Shown here one piece after another: positions 8,725 through 19,000 of a stretch of DNA of 64,000 nucleotides. The stretch covers positions 24,482 through 88,481 of the forward strand of contig NZ_JAQYWB010000016.1 of the NCBI RefSeq assembly GCF_030145185.1. The letters are read 5' to 3'. The stretch is from Desulfoluna sp. (GTDB lineage Bacteria; Desulfobacterota; Desulfobacteria; Desulfobacterales; Desulfolunaceae). Below the pieces are notes generated by a model, which worked only from the letters and a program-made list of their open reading frames with translations, was not told the origin of the DNA and made no database searches. The stretch's first letter is position 1. The number at the start of each line of letters is the position of its first letter. The translations under genes were made by a program, and so were the position numbers.

Positions 8725-8803
8725 TAACCCGGGCATTTCATGAGAAACCGCAAGGTAAAAATCCATAGAGTTGTCTGTTCGACTTTCTCACCCTTCGGGC
8801 TGA
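8725..8803 (+). repeat. MITE-like repeat family B, short copy
   Basis: Starts TAACCCGGGCATTTCATGAG and ends TTTCTCACCCTTCGGGC, with a short unrelated interior. Same ends as the longer copies at 42812 and 49621. Located between lpdA and ald. Confidence 0.75.
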
Positions 8804-8864
8804 GGAGGCGCTTCTATATCCACGCCATACATCCGGCCGAATTCCCGGCCCCATGGAGGTTTCT

Positions 8865-9983
8865 ATGATCGTAGGCATCCTGAAAGAGATAAAATCCGAG
8901 GAGAATCGTGTGTCCATGACCCCGTCCGGCGTCGAGGTGATGATCGCCAACGGACATACCCTGCTCGTGGAAAAAAACGCCGGAGTCGGCAGCGGCTTTT
9001 CCGATGCCATGTATATCGAGGCCGGTGCCAGCATAATCGACACCCCGGCGGCTGTGTTTGAAGCCTCCGATATGGTCATGCACGTCAAAGAGCCCCAACC
9101 TTCCGAATACGCCCTGGTCAAAAAGGACCAGATCGTCTTCACCTACATGCACTTTGCCGCCGACGAGAGCCTCACCCGTGATTTTTTAAAAACCCACGCC
9201 GTGGCCATCGCCTACGAAACCATAGAAGACAAAAAGGGAGGTCTCCCCCTTCTGACCCCCATGAGCGAGGTGGCCGGTCGCATGTCAATCCAGGAAGCCG
9301 CCAAGTACCTTGAAAGGGTCCATGGGGGACGCGGTATCCTCCTCGGCGGGGTCACCGGCGTGCCCCCCGCCACGGTGGTGATCATCGGCGGCGGCATCGT
9401 GGGCACCAACGCGGCGCAAATGGCCTGCGGGCTCGGGGCAAAAGTCTATCTGCTGGACATGAACCTCAACCGTCTTCGCTACCTCTCCGAGGTCATGCCC
9501 AAAAACTGCTTCCCCATCATGAGCTCTCCTGCCACGGTCCGGAAACTCATCCAGGAAGCGGATGTGGTGGTAGGTGCCGTCCTCATCCACGGAACCAGGG
9601 CCCCGAAACTTATCACCCGGAGCATGCTCGGCTCCATGAAGCCCGGTGCCGTTATCGTGGATGTGGCCATCGACCAGGGCGGCTGCTTCGAAACCTCGAA
9701 ACCCACCACCCACGGCGACCCCATCTTTGAGGTGGACGGCATCATCCACTACTGCGTGGCCAACATGCCCGGGGCCGTCCCCATCACCAGTACCATCGCC
9801 CTCACCAACGCCACCTTGCCCTATGCCGTTGAGATTGCAAATAAAGGATGGAAACAGGCGTGCAGGGAGAACCAAGGCATCACGTGGGGCCTCAATATGG
9901 CGCAGGGCCACATCACCTACAAAGGAGTCGCCGACGCCTTCGGCCTTGACTACACCGACCCCGACACCCTGATACAGGCATAA
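8865..9983 (+). CDS. ald: Alanine dehydrogenase
   Basis: NAD-dependent interconversion of L-alanine with pyruvate and ammonia. The ATG at 8865 follows GGAGGT at a five-base spacing and gives [20 protein letters not shown] with R15, K75 (MHVKEPQ) and H96 (YMHFAAD) at exactly the positions of the known substrate-binding and catalytic residues; the Rossmann loop [10 protein letters not shown] is near residues 174-183. Length 372, as usual. An in-frame ATG at 8853 is less likely. It lies downstream of lpdA and is closed by a strong terminator. With the glycine cleavage genes it suggests amino-acid catabolism or ammonia assimilation under Lrp-type control. Confidence 0.95.
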   Translation: MIVGILKEIKSEENRVSMTPSGVEVMIANGHTLLVEKNAGVGSGFSDAMYIEAGASIIDTPAAVFEASDMVMHVKEPQPSEYALVKKDQIVFTYMHFAADESLTRDFLKTHAVAIAYETIEDKKGGLPLLTPMSEVAGRMSIQEAAKYLERVHGGRGILLGGVTGVPPATVVIIGGGIVGTNAAQMACGLGAKVYLLDMNLNRLRYLSEVMPKNCFPIMSSPATVRKLIQEADVVVGAVLIHGTRAPKLITRSMLGSMKPGAVIVDVAIDQGGCFETSKPTTHGDPIFEVDGIIHYCVANMPGAVPITSTIALTNATLPYAVEIANKGWKQACRENQGITWGLNMAQGHITYKGVADAFGLDYTDPDTLIQA

Positions 9984-9985
9984 AC

Positions 9986-10024
9986 AAAAAAAGGCCGCAG
10001 CAGATGCTGTGGTCTTTTTTTGTT
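9986..10024. terminator. Bidirectional intrinsic terminator after ald
   Basis: A-rich run, AGGCCGCAGCA, loop GA, TGCTGTGGTCT, then a run of T. The stem pairs GGCCGCAGCA with TGCTGTGGTC through one G-U pair, and A/T runs on both sides allow function on both strands. Confidence 0.85.
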
Positions 10025-10125
10025 TGACGGGCTCCGATGCGCATCCGGAGGCTTTTTAAGAGCTAAATCAATACGATAAGCGGATGTAAATTAATAATCA
10101 TACATTGGATCACCAGAATTCCGTT

Positions 10126-10202
10126 GGGATTTGACCCGAGGAACGAGGCGCAAAGCCCAGCGGAAACCTGCTTTCAAGGTGGCTCACCTTGCCGCCGGAG
10201 GC
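10126..10202 (-). repeat. Dispersed palindromic repeat, family A, copy 4
   Basis: Carries the GGGATTTGACCCGAGGAACG head and the CTTTCAAGGTGGCTCACCTT / GCCGCCGGAGGC core. Located in the gap 10025-10237 between convergent ald and the DUF4857-like gene; a small GATGCGCATCCGGAGGC fragment precedes it at 10036. Confidence 0.8.
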
Positions 10203-10237
10203 ATTGATTTTTGTACTTTTATATTTTTCTTACAGCC

Positions 10238-11470
10238 CTAACTTTTTGACATCTCACAAGAGCCCGCAAGCACCACGGCCAGAAGACCGCAGGCACCCGT
10301 GAGAAGCACCAGCACGAGGTCTTCAGGGTGACGCATCACCTCTCTTTTCTTCAGACGCCAGCCCAGAAGCACGGCAAGGCTGAAAAGAGACGCCATCCAC
10401 CCTTGAGGGCTCCAGGAGAAATCCAGAAGGGCAAAGTGTGTCTCGGCCTTTGCACGAATCACACGCAAAGGGAAGAGGCGCTTCAGGATCTTCCCGCCCT
10501 TTTTCCCTTCAAGGGCGTGAACATGTTTCGCCACAAGGTGGTAGTCGCGATCCGTCACCCAGACCCGGATGGTTTTCTTGTCCTTCATCACAAAGGTGCG
10601 CTTCAGAAGATCGCAGTTAATCGTCAGGCTCATGGAGTCTGGGTCGTAGCCCTTGATCGGCAGGTCAATGGGCGTGTAGGTATCACAAGACAGAAGGCTT
10701 GCCCTGCCATCGCCCTCGACCATCAGGCCGTAGAACTCACGCCTGGAGTCTTCCTCCACCCCGATATAGCGAATACCGCTCGCCGGGGCCAGGCCGGTGT
10801 TTTTTACCAAGGGGGTGCCCTTGACCAACTTCAGGTGAAAGAGCGCCCCCTTGGCGTCGGTGATAAAATACCCTTCGTCAAAGGGCTTCATCGGGGTGGG
10901 GTTGCCAAAAATCCGCCGGGCGGGAAAGGTAAATCCCTGGTCTTGAAGAGCCCGGGTAAATCGCTCTGACTTGTCCGTCACCACCTTATTGGACTCCGTA
11001 TCGATAAATTCCAAGGACTCGGTAATACGAAACATATCGGCGGGATTCTTGAGCCTCGTAAATCCGGACGCCGACTCATACAAAGGATAAAGGGGAACCA
11101 CCGGGCTGTTCAGGTCCTTGGGGCTGAGCCTGACGAACTGCCGGTTGCGGGCTACTTTTTTCAAGGTCACCTCCACCCCGTCAATGGATTCCGGCAGACA
11201 GCCCCAGGTGGCCAGGTCCCGGAAAAAAAACATGGGCAGGGCCTTCTCATAGGTCGTCTGGGAGTACTCGTTTCCGGCGAGATCGGTGATCCGGCGTCTC
11301 TGGTCGACCGGGTCCCAGGCACTGATAAAAAAAGTCTTCAGGGGGGAACTGTACTGGATAAAAGGGGAGACATGCCGCTCCACGAGCAGGCGCCGCGCCT
11401 GCTCCGGGGCGTAGATGGCAAACACCAGGGTCATCAAAAGGAGTATGGCGATTCGTGAGACCTTAAGCAT
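10238..11470 (-). CDS. DUF4857-like membrane protein, partner of an ABC permease
   Basis: 410 residues with an N-terminal membrane anchor (residues 5-20) and two C-terminal hydrophobic segments (about 355-375 and 385-405), so most of the protein is probably periplasmic. The pattern YSQTTYEKALPMFFFRDLATWGCLPESIDG, MFRITESLEFID, SERFTRAL and FPARRIFGNPTPMKPFDEGYF matches my recollection of DUF4857 proteins of Bacteroidota, which also stand next to ABC ATPases and TonB-dependent receptors. Its start overlaps the stop of the permease gene as TGATG, so the two are translationally coupled. Function is not known; a role as accessory subunit of the exporter is inferred from context only. Confidence 0.65.
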   Translation of the reverse strand: MLKVSRIAILLLMTLVFAIYAPEQARRLLVERHVSPFIQYSSPLKTFFISAWDPVDQRRRITDLAGNEYSQTTYEKALPMFFFRDLATWGCLPESIDGVEVTLKKVARNRQFVRLSPKDLNSPVVPLYPLYESASGFTRLKNPADMFRITESLEFIDTESNKVVTDKSERFTRALQDQGFTFPARRIFGNPTPMKPFDEGYFITDAKGALFHLKLVKGTPLVKNTGLAPASGIRYIGVEEDSRREFYGLMVEGDGRASLLSCDTYTPIDLPIKGYDPDSMSLTINCDLLKRTFVMKDKKTIRVWVTDRDYHLVAKHVHALEGKKGGKILKRLFPLRVIRAKAETHFALLDFSWSPQGWMASLFSLAVLLGWRLKKREVMRHPEDLVLVLLTGACGLLAVVLAGSCEMSKS

Positions 11471-12135
11471 CAGACAATCCCCCTTTTAAAACGATGGGCG
11501 GGCAGAAGAACGGTGGGCAGAAAGAGGGCAAAGACCAGGGCATACCGGCCAAGGCTCTGCTCGAAAATATTCAGGGTGCCATCCATCATCAGAAGCACCA
11601 GTCCAAACGCCACCAGCCCGAAGGCTCCTTTTCTCCACCAGGCCGTCTCCACCAGGGCCAGAACCGTCCCGAAGTAAGCCGGTACCGCAGCCAGAAACCA
11701 GGGAGAGGCCGTTACCACGGCGCTCGTCACCAGCTGAGAGGGAAAATAAGTGCCCATGGTCAGGGCGAGACACAGGGTGCTGAGGCCGCAGAGAAGCACC
11801 ACGCAAAGTCCCCCCACCGCCAGCATGCAGGCAAGGGAGCGGTTGTGGGGAAGGGGCAGATGAAAAAGGATGCGCAGCCGCCTTTTCCCCGTCTCCGGCA
11901 CAAACTGGGCCAGGGCGGCAACCAGCCCCATAAAGGGCCCCAGCCACATGATGTCCCCGTAAAATACGCTTTGACGAACGGCCGCCATGTACCAGAGCTG
12001 GTACGCCCCGTTGGCCACCACGGCCGATCGGAGCATGATAAAAATCTTCAAATGAACCGCCAGGGTAATCCCCAGCATGATCAGGAGAAACCAGCGCAGC
12101 TTGATCCACTCCTTATAAATAATGGCCTTGTACAT
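11470..12135 (-). CDS. Putative ABC transporter permease, six membrane spans
   Basis: 221 residues, almost entirely hydrophobic, with about six predicted membrane segments (roughly 15-33, 60-80, 100-125, 133-158, 166-182, 195-212) and a short basic N-terminus (MYKAIIYKEWIKLRW), a common opening of ABC-2-type permeases. It lacks an ATPase domain of its own; the ATPase gene lies upstream on the same strand beyond a family A repeat, and the DUF4857-like gene overlaps its stop. AAGGA precedes the start at ten bases. Substrate unknown. Confidence 0.65.
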   Translation of the reverse strand: MYKAIIYKEWIKLRWFLLIMLGITLAVHLKIFIMLRSAVVANGAYQLWYMAAVRQSVFYGDIMWLGPFMGLVAALAQFVPETGKRRLRILFHLPLPHNRSLACMLAVGGLCVVLLCGLSTLCLALTMGTYFPSQLVTSAVVTASPWFLAAVPAYFGTVLALVETAWWRKGAFGLVAFGLVLLMMDGTLNIFEQSLGRYALVFALFLPTVLLPAHRFKRGIV

Positions 12136-12161
12136 ATATTTTTATTCCTTGATTCGATGAT

Positions 12162-12209
12162 GCCTCCGGCAGCAAGGTGGGGGCACCTTGAAACCCGATG
12201 GCGAATGCG
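12162..12209 (+). repeat. Dispersed palindromic repeat, family A, copy 5
   Basis: GCCTCCGGCAGCAAGGTGGG then GGCACCTTGAAACCCGATGGCGAATGCG. The most diverged core seen here. It splits the ATPase gene from its presumed permease (gap 12136-12351); the remaining bases of the gap hold nothing I recognise. Confidence 0.75.
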
Positions 12210-12351
12210 TGGAGGAAATCACTATGCGTTTGTTTTCGTGGCATTCGCGTGGAGGATAAAATCCAGCAACCTTCCCTGGGGGCGAGCCCGATGCCGTTGT
12301 TCCGAAAACCATACTCCGTGTCTTTCCCGGCTGTGTGGTATCCCGAGGCCC

Positions 12352-13239
12352 TTAATATTTCCCGGTAAGCCCGATAAACGCATCTTCCAGGCTCATGGGC
12401 ACCGGCGCCAGGGTGAAGCCCGTCAGACCCCGGGTCGCCAGATGCTCTAACACCTCTTCTTCAGAGCCAAAGCTGTACAGCGCCTGCCGGTCTCCCAAGC
12501 CCTCCACGCGGGCGATAATACCGTCGGCTTGAAGGGCCGGCCCGCCCCCGGCTGAGAGCCCATAGCAGCGAAACCCCTCGGTAAAATCCTCCAGGCTGCT
12601 GCTGATCAGGGTCCGCCCTTCATCCAGGATCACGATATCGTCCACAAAACGCTCCAGATCCTGAACAATATGGGAGGTAATGAGGATGGTGGTGCCGTAC
12701 CGCGAAGCATACTCCACGAGGTATTCGAGAAACAGCCGGCGGTACCCGGCGTCCAGGCCCAGGGAGTAGTCGTCTAAAATCATCAGCTCAGGCATCTGGG
12801 CCAGAATCAGGGCCAGAGTCACCTGGGAACGCTGTCCGCATGACATGCGGTGGATCTTCCGGTTGTCCGGCAGCCCCAGTTTGTCCATGAGCTCCCGGAA
12901 CACCGCAGGGTTCCATTTGGGATAAAAAGACGCGTAAAACCGTTCAGCCTGGGCGATGGTAAAAAACTCATACTGAAGAAAGGTCTCGTGCAGCAGCCCG
13001 ATGCGGGCCCTTGTCTGCGGGCTTAAACTGTGGGACGGCTCGCCGAAGATCCGGCACACACCCCCCTTGGGAGAGAGAAACCCCATCATAATATTGATGG
13101 AAGTGCTCTTCCCCGCCCCGTTTTTTCCCAGAAGGCCGAAGATGCGTCCCTTTTTCACCTCAAAGCTGAGGTTTTTAAGCACATCTTTCCCCCCGTAACT
13201 GTGGCACAGGTTTTCCACCTGGATCACCGTATCCGACAT
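12352..13239 (-). CDS. ABC transporter ATP-binding protein with non-canonical signature
   Basis: Single nucleotide-binding domain, 295 residues from the chosen ATG at 13239 (AAGGA six bases upstream). An alternative ATG at 13260 overlaps the stop of the TonB receptor as TAATG and would add seven residues; either would couple it to that gene. Walker A is LLGKNGAGKST, the signature is MSCGQRSQV instead of LSGGQ, Walker B reads LMILDDYSLGLD, placing Asp where the catalytic Glu normally sits, and the switch His is in ITSH. A C-terminal extension of about 75 residues follows. Probably energises the permease and DUF4857-like proteins encoded downstream. Confidence 0.85.
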   Translation of the reverse strand: MSDTVIQVENLCHSYGGKDVLKNLSFEVKKGRIFGLLGKNGAGKSTSINIMMGFLSPKGGVCRIFGEPSHSLSPQTRARIGLLHETFLQYEFFTIAQAERFYASFYPKWNPAVFRELMDKLGLPDNRKIHRMSCGQRSQVTLALILAQMPELMILDDYSLGLDAGYRRLFLEYLVEYASRYGTTILITSHIVQDLERFVDDIVILDEGRTLISSSLEDFTEGFRCYGLSAGGGPALQADGIIARVEGLGDRQALYSFGSEEEVLEHLATRGLTGFTLAPVPMSLEDAFIGLTGKY

Positions 13240-13259
13240 AGTTTCCTTGCTCCTTTCCA

Positions 13260-15884
13260 TTAGAAACTCACCTCACCGCCCAGCCAGAATTGGCGACCCA
13301 ATTCATAGTTTTTTCCCTCGGCAAGAACTCTTTTGTTAAAGAGGTTATTCACCTCCAGGGTGGTGGTAAACACGCTCTGCCGCCACAGGGGAAGTTTCCA
13401 TCGGAGCTTGCAATCCACGACGATGCTTGAAGAGCGGTCCCGTTCGGCATAGATGGGGAGCTCTTCGGAGACCGGCTTGCCGGTGAGGGGGTTGGTCCGA
13501 GCCTGGTCGTCGGGCACCTGCCTTGTTTTTCCCATGCTTTCTACTTTGGTGTAAGGACCCCGGTATCGGGCGATGGTGGTCAGGGTCATGCGGACGGGAA
13601 GAGAGACAATGGCCGTGGCGTTGGCCATCCAGGGCTTGTTGAAAGTGCTTCTGGGCAGCTCGGCCTTGTAGATCACCTCGTCGCCATACCAGACGCGATC
13701 ATCGTCCACCTCGCTGTCATAGGACCCGTTGGAGGAATCGGTGTCCTGCCAGGTCACATTCAGGTTGAGGCTGTGGGCACCGAGACGACGCCCCCAGGCC
13801 ACACGGTGGCTCTCATGGTCGTAAAACCCATCGTTGGTCATGGTGTAATACTTCAAGCCGTTGGGCTGCACGGCCCCGTAGGTTCGGGCGAACTGATCCT
13901 GCCCCTTGCGCCGGACATACTTGTACCCCAGGGTTCCGCCCCCGAGTTGCTGGTCCACCCCGGCCTGAAATTCATCAGCATAGGGGGTTTTAAGGGTGGA
14001 ATACGTTTCCACGTTGTTCCCGGCATCCGACACCGGCCACCAGAACCCACCCTGGGTCCCCGATGGATCGCTACCCGAAAAAACCATGTCCTGATAAGGT
14101 TTTCGCACCTCGGTGCGGTAGGGTTTTTTTGCTTCCCGAAGCTTGTAAGTCATAAAGGTGGCGCTGTGGTAACGGTTGATCCCCGAGGTAAAGACGGTCT
14201 GCCCGTTGCCGAAGCTGTCCCAGGAAGCCGCCATCCTCGGAGCCACATCAAGGTTGTCCATGAAATCATTGGCGGCGATTCGCAGCCCCGGCCGCAGGGT
14301 CACGCGGCCGTAAACCATCTCGTCATCGCCATAAAGGCTCAGGGCGTTGACCACCACCGAAGAGTCATCGGCGTCATAGGCTCTTCGCATGCTGAAGTAC
14401 TGCTGGTTGTCCTCGCAGTCGTAGCTGTTGCCGGGGGAAACCACCGTATCGGAGGTCACCGGATCCGTGTAGATCATGGTGGTCTCCTTTCGGTCAAACT
14501 GCCCCTTGGTCAGGTCATAGGCAATACCCGTGCTCAGGGTATGGAGCCCCCCCCACCCGTTAAAAGAGATCTCCGACAGATCGGCGCGGGTGGTGAAGCT
14601 CTCCTGGGTCTTGGTGATGTCCCCATGGCCCCCTTCCTTAGAGTATGCCGAGTTCGCATCGCCCCCCCACGGCTTGGAGGCTGTGGCAAGCCATTGCCGC
14701 AAATCCTTTGGAGCCTCGCGCTCGTTAACGCTCTTCCTCAAGGCCCCCTTCATCTCCAGCTCACCAAAACTCAGCCCCCGGTTCCAGGTGCCCTGGATCC
14801 GGCTCCCGCCACCCACGACGGTATAATCGCTCCCTTTGACATCCTCAAGGAACCGCTCCTCCTCATAGGGGGAGTGAAAAAGGCTCAGCTCAAAGGAGTT
14901 TAAATAATCTGGATCCCAGGTGAGCTTGGTCATAAAATTCTGGAGCAGCCGCTCTTCATCCTTCCAGCCCTTAAAGTGTCGCTTGGAGATGGTGGAGCGG
15001 ACCTCGTTCACCGATCCGATGGCGCCGAAGGTCTCTCCTATGGGCATGCTGAGGCTGCCGCCGTAGATGTGCTTTTCGAACCGGGGGTCTCCGTCGGCGT
15101 CGTCGGACAACGAAGGGGCAGACGTGTCGTCATCGTCCTCTTCCTCCTCCCACTGGAAAAAATGGGCCCACTGACTCCGGGTGGTCCGGTAGTAGACCTT
15201 TCCCTTGGGCTTGATGCCCGCCTTGACGGTTTTGGCGTCCACCACACCCCCTGAAAAATCACCGAACCGGGCAGGGACGTTGCTGTCGTAAACGGCCACC
15301 TCCTCCACCAGGTCCGAATCCAGGAAGATTTCCTGGGGGTGGCCGGGCACGTCATTGACCACCTGATGCCGTTCGGATCCCGGGTCCAACAGGCTGTTGT
15401 TGGAGATCCCGTCCACGGAAAAATTGTTCTGGTACGCCTTGCCCCCGGAAATGGAGATATTCACGGGCAGGATCTCGCCGGCTGTCTTGGCCGAGCGCCA
15501 GGAGTCGTCCGGCTGGATATCCGGCAGCACCAGGAGCAGCTCGTTTAAATCCCCGTTGCCGCCGGAGAGGTGCCGAAGCATCCGATAATCGAGGATAGAG
15601 ACACCGGAGGCCTTGCTCTCCATGGTCCCTGTAACGGTAAGGGTCTCCCCTTCCACCGCCACCTCTGTGGTTTTTTTTTGAGCTGTTTTTTCAGCCGTTC
15701 GTTCCAGCGGCTCAGAGACCGACGACTCGCCGAAAGCCTCCGGGGAGCCTTCCCCGGCCCAACCAGTTGCCGTTGCCCCCGCCACCACCAGGGCCATCAC
15801 AATCGCCAGCCACACAGGGCGCCCGCTGTCCTGGCGACGCCCTCGCCCAAGGCCACCGCATCGCCTTACATATTCTCGCATCAT
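13260..15884 (-). CDS. TonB-dependent outer-membrane receptor
   Basis: 874 residues: basic N-terminus and signal peptide (hydrophobic 24-41, cleavage after about GWAGE), plug domain at about 95-210 (ISISGGKAYQNNFSVDGISN, VEEVAVYDSNVPARFGDFSG), then a long barrel ending in Phe (RQFWLGGEVSF) with the usual VNNLFNKRV near the C-terminus. No clear TonB box or N-terminal CarboxypepD repeat is visible. An acidic, low-complexity insert (EEEEDDDDTSAPSLSDDADG) lies near residue 250, probably in an extracellular loop. It stands between the TPR-like lipoprotein gene and the ABC ATPase on one strand; this layout suggests outer-membrane passage of the same unknown substrate handled by the ABC system. Confidence 0.88.
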   Translation of the reverse strand: MMREYVRRCGGLGRGRRQDSGRPVWLAIVMALVVAGATATGWAGEGSPEAFGESSVSEPLERTAEKTAQKKTTEVAVEGETLTVTGTMESKASGVSILDYRMLRHLSGGNGDLNELLLVLPDIQPDDSWRSAKTAGEILPVNISISGGKAYQNNFSVDGISNNSLLDPGSERHQVVNDVPGHPQEIFLDSDLVEEVAVYDSNVPARFGDFSGGVVDAKTVKAGIKPKGKVYYRTTRSQWAHFFQWEEEEDDDDTSAPSLSDDADGDPRFEKHIYGGSLSMPIGETFGAIGSVNEVRSTISKRHFKGWKDEERLLQNFMTKLTWDPDYLNSFELSLFHSPYEEERFLEDVKGSDYTVVGGGSRIQGTWNRGLSFGELEMKGALRKSVNEREAPKDLRQWLATASKPWGGDANSAYSKEGGHGDITKTQESFTTRADLSEISFNGWGGLHTLSTGIAYDLTKGQFDRKETTMIYTDPVTSDTVVSPGNSYDCEDNQQYFSMRRAYDADDSSVVVNALSLYGDDEMVYGRVTLRPGLRIAANDFMDNLDVAPRMAASWDSFGNGQTVFTSGINRYHSATFMTYKLREAKKPYRTEVRKPYQDMVFSGSDPSGTQGGFWWPVSDAGNNVETYSTLKTPYADEFQAGVDQQLGGGTLGYKYVRRKGQDQFARTYGAVQPNGLKYYTMTNDGFYDHESHRVAWGRRLGAHSLNLNVTWQDTDSSNGSYDSEVDDDRVWYGDEVIYKAELPRSTFNKPWMANATAIVSLPVRMTLTTIARYRGPYTKVESMGKTRQVPDDQARTNPLTGKPVSEELPIYAERDRSSSIVVDCKLRWKLPLWRQSVFTTTLEVNNLFNKRVLAEGKNYELGRQFWLGGEVSF

Positions 15885-15903
15885 AAATCACACTTCCATC
15901 TGA

Positions 15904-15935
15904 AAGGGGCCTTCCATGGGAAGGGCCCCTTGGGG
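15904..15935. other. GC-rich hairpin upstream of the TonB receptor
   Basis: AGGGGCCTTCC-ATGG-GAAGGGCCCCTT forms a long, nearly perfect stem in the 123-base gap between the lipoprotein gene and the receptor. No T-run follows on the minus strand, so it is more likely an mRNA processing or attenuation structure than a simple terminator. Confidence 0.5.
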
Positions 15936-16007
15936 TATATCCGGTCAGCCGCCCCGTCTCACTGACAACAGCGCAGCCAAATCCAACCACATATTCGGCA
16001 CGGCTTC

Positions 16008-19000
16008 TCAGTCGGCAAACAGAGGACGGGTGTCCGTCGTATCCGGGATGCCGTCTCCGTCGCTGTCCGGGTCCAAGGTCAGGCCCGATGCAGCAATGTC
16101 CGCAGGAGTTGCCAAGGGACTGAAAAAGTTCGGTAGGCCGTCGCCGTCAGTGTCGACCTGTGCGATCCAATAGTCAGGTTTGGGACTGTATGAGGATTTT
16201 TGAGGAAAATGATCCCGCCCCGTCAAGCTGGCGGCCACCATTTTGATTCCCTGGTTAATTTCCGAGGTGTTCCCAAGAGCCCTGGCCACATCAAGGGCCT
16301 TGGCAGTGGCATCAGCATGGGCATAAGCATATACTAAGGTTTTTTCGCTCACTGTTTTGGAGGATTCCCCGACACAAAGCGTGACACACACGTCGTCGTC
16401 ATAAAATACGTCCTTGGTGGCAATCACGTTGTCCAAAGCAGCCACGGCGTCATCCGTCTGCCCGAATGCAACCAACAGCTTTGATAACTGAATGAGGTTT
16501 CCACCCCGATCTTTCAGGAGACTATCGTGCTTTCCATAATTTCCCGTGGCCCACTGGTCGTCTGTGAGGGACTCATCAAAAATAAGGACGCTCTTGGCCG
16601 CATACATGTTTGCCGCCTCCGTGACCTTTCCTCGATCCCCGAGTATCTGATAGGCACGCATGAGCCAATGGTACATTTCTGCCATTTTTTCTGCGTCGAG
16701 CTCTCCCCCACGCACGGCATCTGCTGCAAGCCGGGCATCGTCCAGACACCGGGTCATTCGGGAGTCATGACCAAGCCCGTGCCACCCCAGAGCCGTATCG
16801 CATAGGGCCTGGACCTTCCATAGGGCACCGGAGATGCTGTAAGCCTGCGCCTCCGCTTTTTCAAGGTTCGCCTCCTGCCCGGCGACATGGCCCATCAGCC
16901 CATAGAGATATGCCAGCTTAACGTACCCTCGCTGCACCTTGACCTTGTAATTGAGTTCCCCATCATCCGTGGCAAAGGCGTCCAGGAGCCCCCTGGCTTT
17001 TTCAAGGGCCTGAACCGCGTGGGGGTACCGATGGGGGCCTTTGGCGATAAGGCTGGCCGCGATGTATTTCACCTTCGTATTGGCAGCAAAATACGTCAGG
17101 GCATCAACCTTGTAAGCCACCTCGTCTTCGGGGTCCTTGTCGGTAATCAGGTCCACCGTCGCAAAGGCGCCCACCATATCCTCGCCAGCCACAGCCTTGC
17201 TGGTGGCCAGCGAGGCGTAGATATATTTCCGGTAGCGTGAGGAAAACCCATCGGTGAGGGCCTGGGCAATCCCGTCCTCGCCAATGGCAAACAAGGAAGG
17301 GATACCCCATTTCGCCAGAAATAATTCGGTTCTTTCGGCTGTGTAGGCATAGGTATCCCGCAGCTCTTTGATCAAATTGTAGGCCTCCAGGGCACCGGCC
17401 TTGTATGAAGCACCCCCAAAGTTCTCGTACAAAGAACCGTAGAGTTCCAACGTCTTGGTAAGGTTGTAAACCCTGGCCAGATAGTAATCGACGATAGCGG
17501 GATCATCCGGTTTCTTCGGGTAATCGGGATTGGCCGCATCGTTGGCTGGAACCTCTTTGGCCAACGCCAACATCACGCCGGGATACACAGCGGCCTGAGC
17601 TTCATTGCCCTCTTCTATATAGACATCAGCCGTCTTGTTCATGGAAACAATGATACGTGGGAGGGCCGACTTATTTAACTCAGACATGGCGATGGTGCAC
17701 TCTTCCATATATTCAGTCAGGGCATCCGCCCTGTCCATCGCGCCCGCAGCCCTGTAACCCCTAATGAGGCACTGCACTCCAGCCGCGTCTTTGCCATTGA
17801 AAAAGGCCTTGCCCACGGACTCTATCTTTTTTTTATACAAGGGTTCCGCTTTCTTAAAGGCCCCCACCACTTTCTCTTGGGAAATGCTCCCGGTACGCTC
17901 TTTGAAATCATGCAGAGAGGCTCCCAGCCGCCGTAGCCCCTCGGCGCGGCACCAGGTAGAAAAAATCTTCGTATCGAGAATGGTTTCCGCCTCTGTAAAA
18001 AAGCCTGCCTCGGCCAGTCCGTGGGCGATGCGCTCCAGAATGTAGTCGTTGACCGTATCATCCCGCACCGTCTCGATAAGCTTTTCAGCCTTGTACAGAT
18101 GGGAGGCATCGGAATTGAAATAGTAGGCCAGACGCTTGGCGTTGTCGTTGCCCAGCAGTTCGCTTGCAAACAGGGATTCCCTGATATCGTATTTTGCCGC
18201 CACCGGAGTGATGATAGCAGCAATCTCCGTGTTCTCCCGGACCCAGCTGGTGAGGACCGGAAAGGTGTCCCCCAAAAAGATGTCGTAGGTTTCGATGCCG
18301 GAGGTCCTGAGCACCCAGCGGATGACACGTTCAGGGGCCATGCTCTCAAGGTGAATGGAACGGCCGCCTGTGGCCGCTAAGATATCCCCGATGAGATGGC
18401 TCGCGCGGGCCTTAAAATCCGGGTCCTCCTTTGAGGAGGCAGGGCTGTTGGCGTCCAGGACGTCGGCCAGGCAGGTAAAAAGACGTTGTCTCACAAACAC
18501 CTCACCGGGAGCGTCCCCCCTTTCGAGGGCGCCCTTGATGACGGCAACCACCTCGTCAAGTTCGGGGTGCTCTGAAGTATCGGGGAGCCCGTCCGCTGAA
18601 AACGCAACCCCGTCAAAGGCGCTGCCCTTGCATCCCTGGGTCCTTCTGGCCGTCGCCACCAAAGAGAGCATCATGGTCTTGGCGTGAAAACTGCCCCCTT
18701 CCACCGTAGGCCGGGCAGTCAGCTTGGCCTCTGCAACCTTCAGCATATCGGCCACGGCAGTGCGGGCTGCGCTCAGGGACGAGCCGCTTGCCACATCAAG
18801 GCCCACCAGGGTGGTCACCGGGCTCACCACAACGGCCCCTGTGTTGCCTTCAAACATCTCCAGAGGGGCCATCATGACCATCCCCCTGAAGCTAATTCCC
18901 TCGGGCCCGGTGGTGCCGTCTTTGCCGCCCCGGGCAAAAAGCATCAGGTCTTTAAGGGCCACCCCCGCATCCACGGCCACAGTAAACCGGCCCTGCTCAT

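Noticed and set aside
13773..14903. 376-codon plus-strand open frame
   Set aside because: Antisense of the TonB receptor; no family features.
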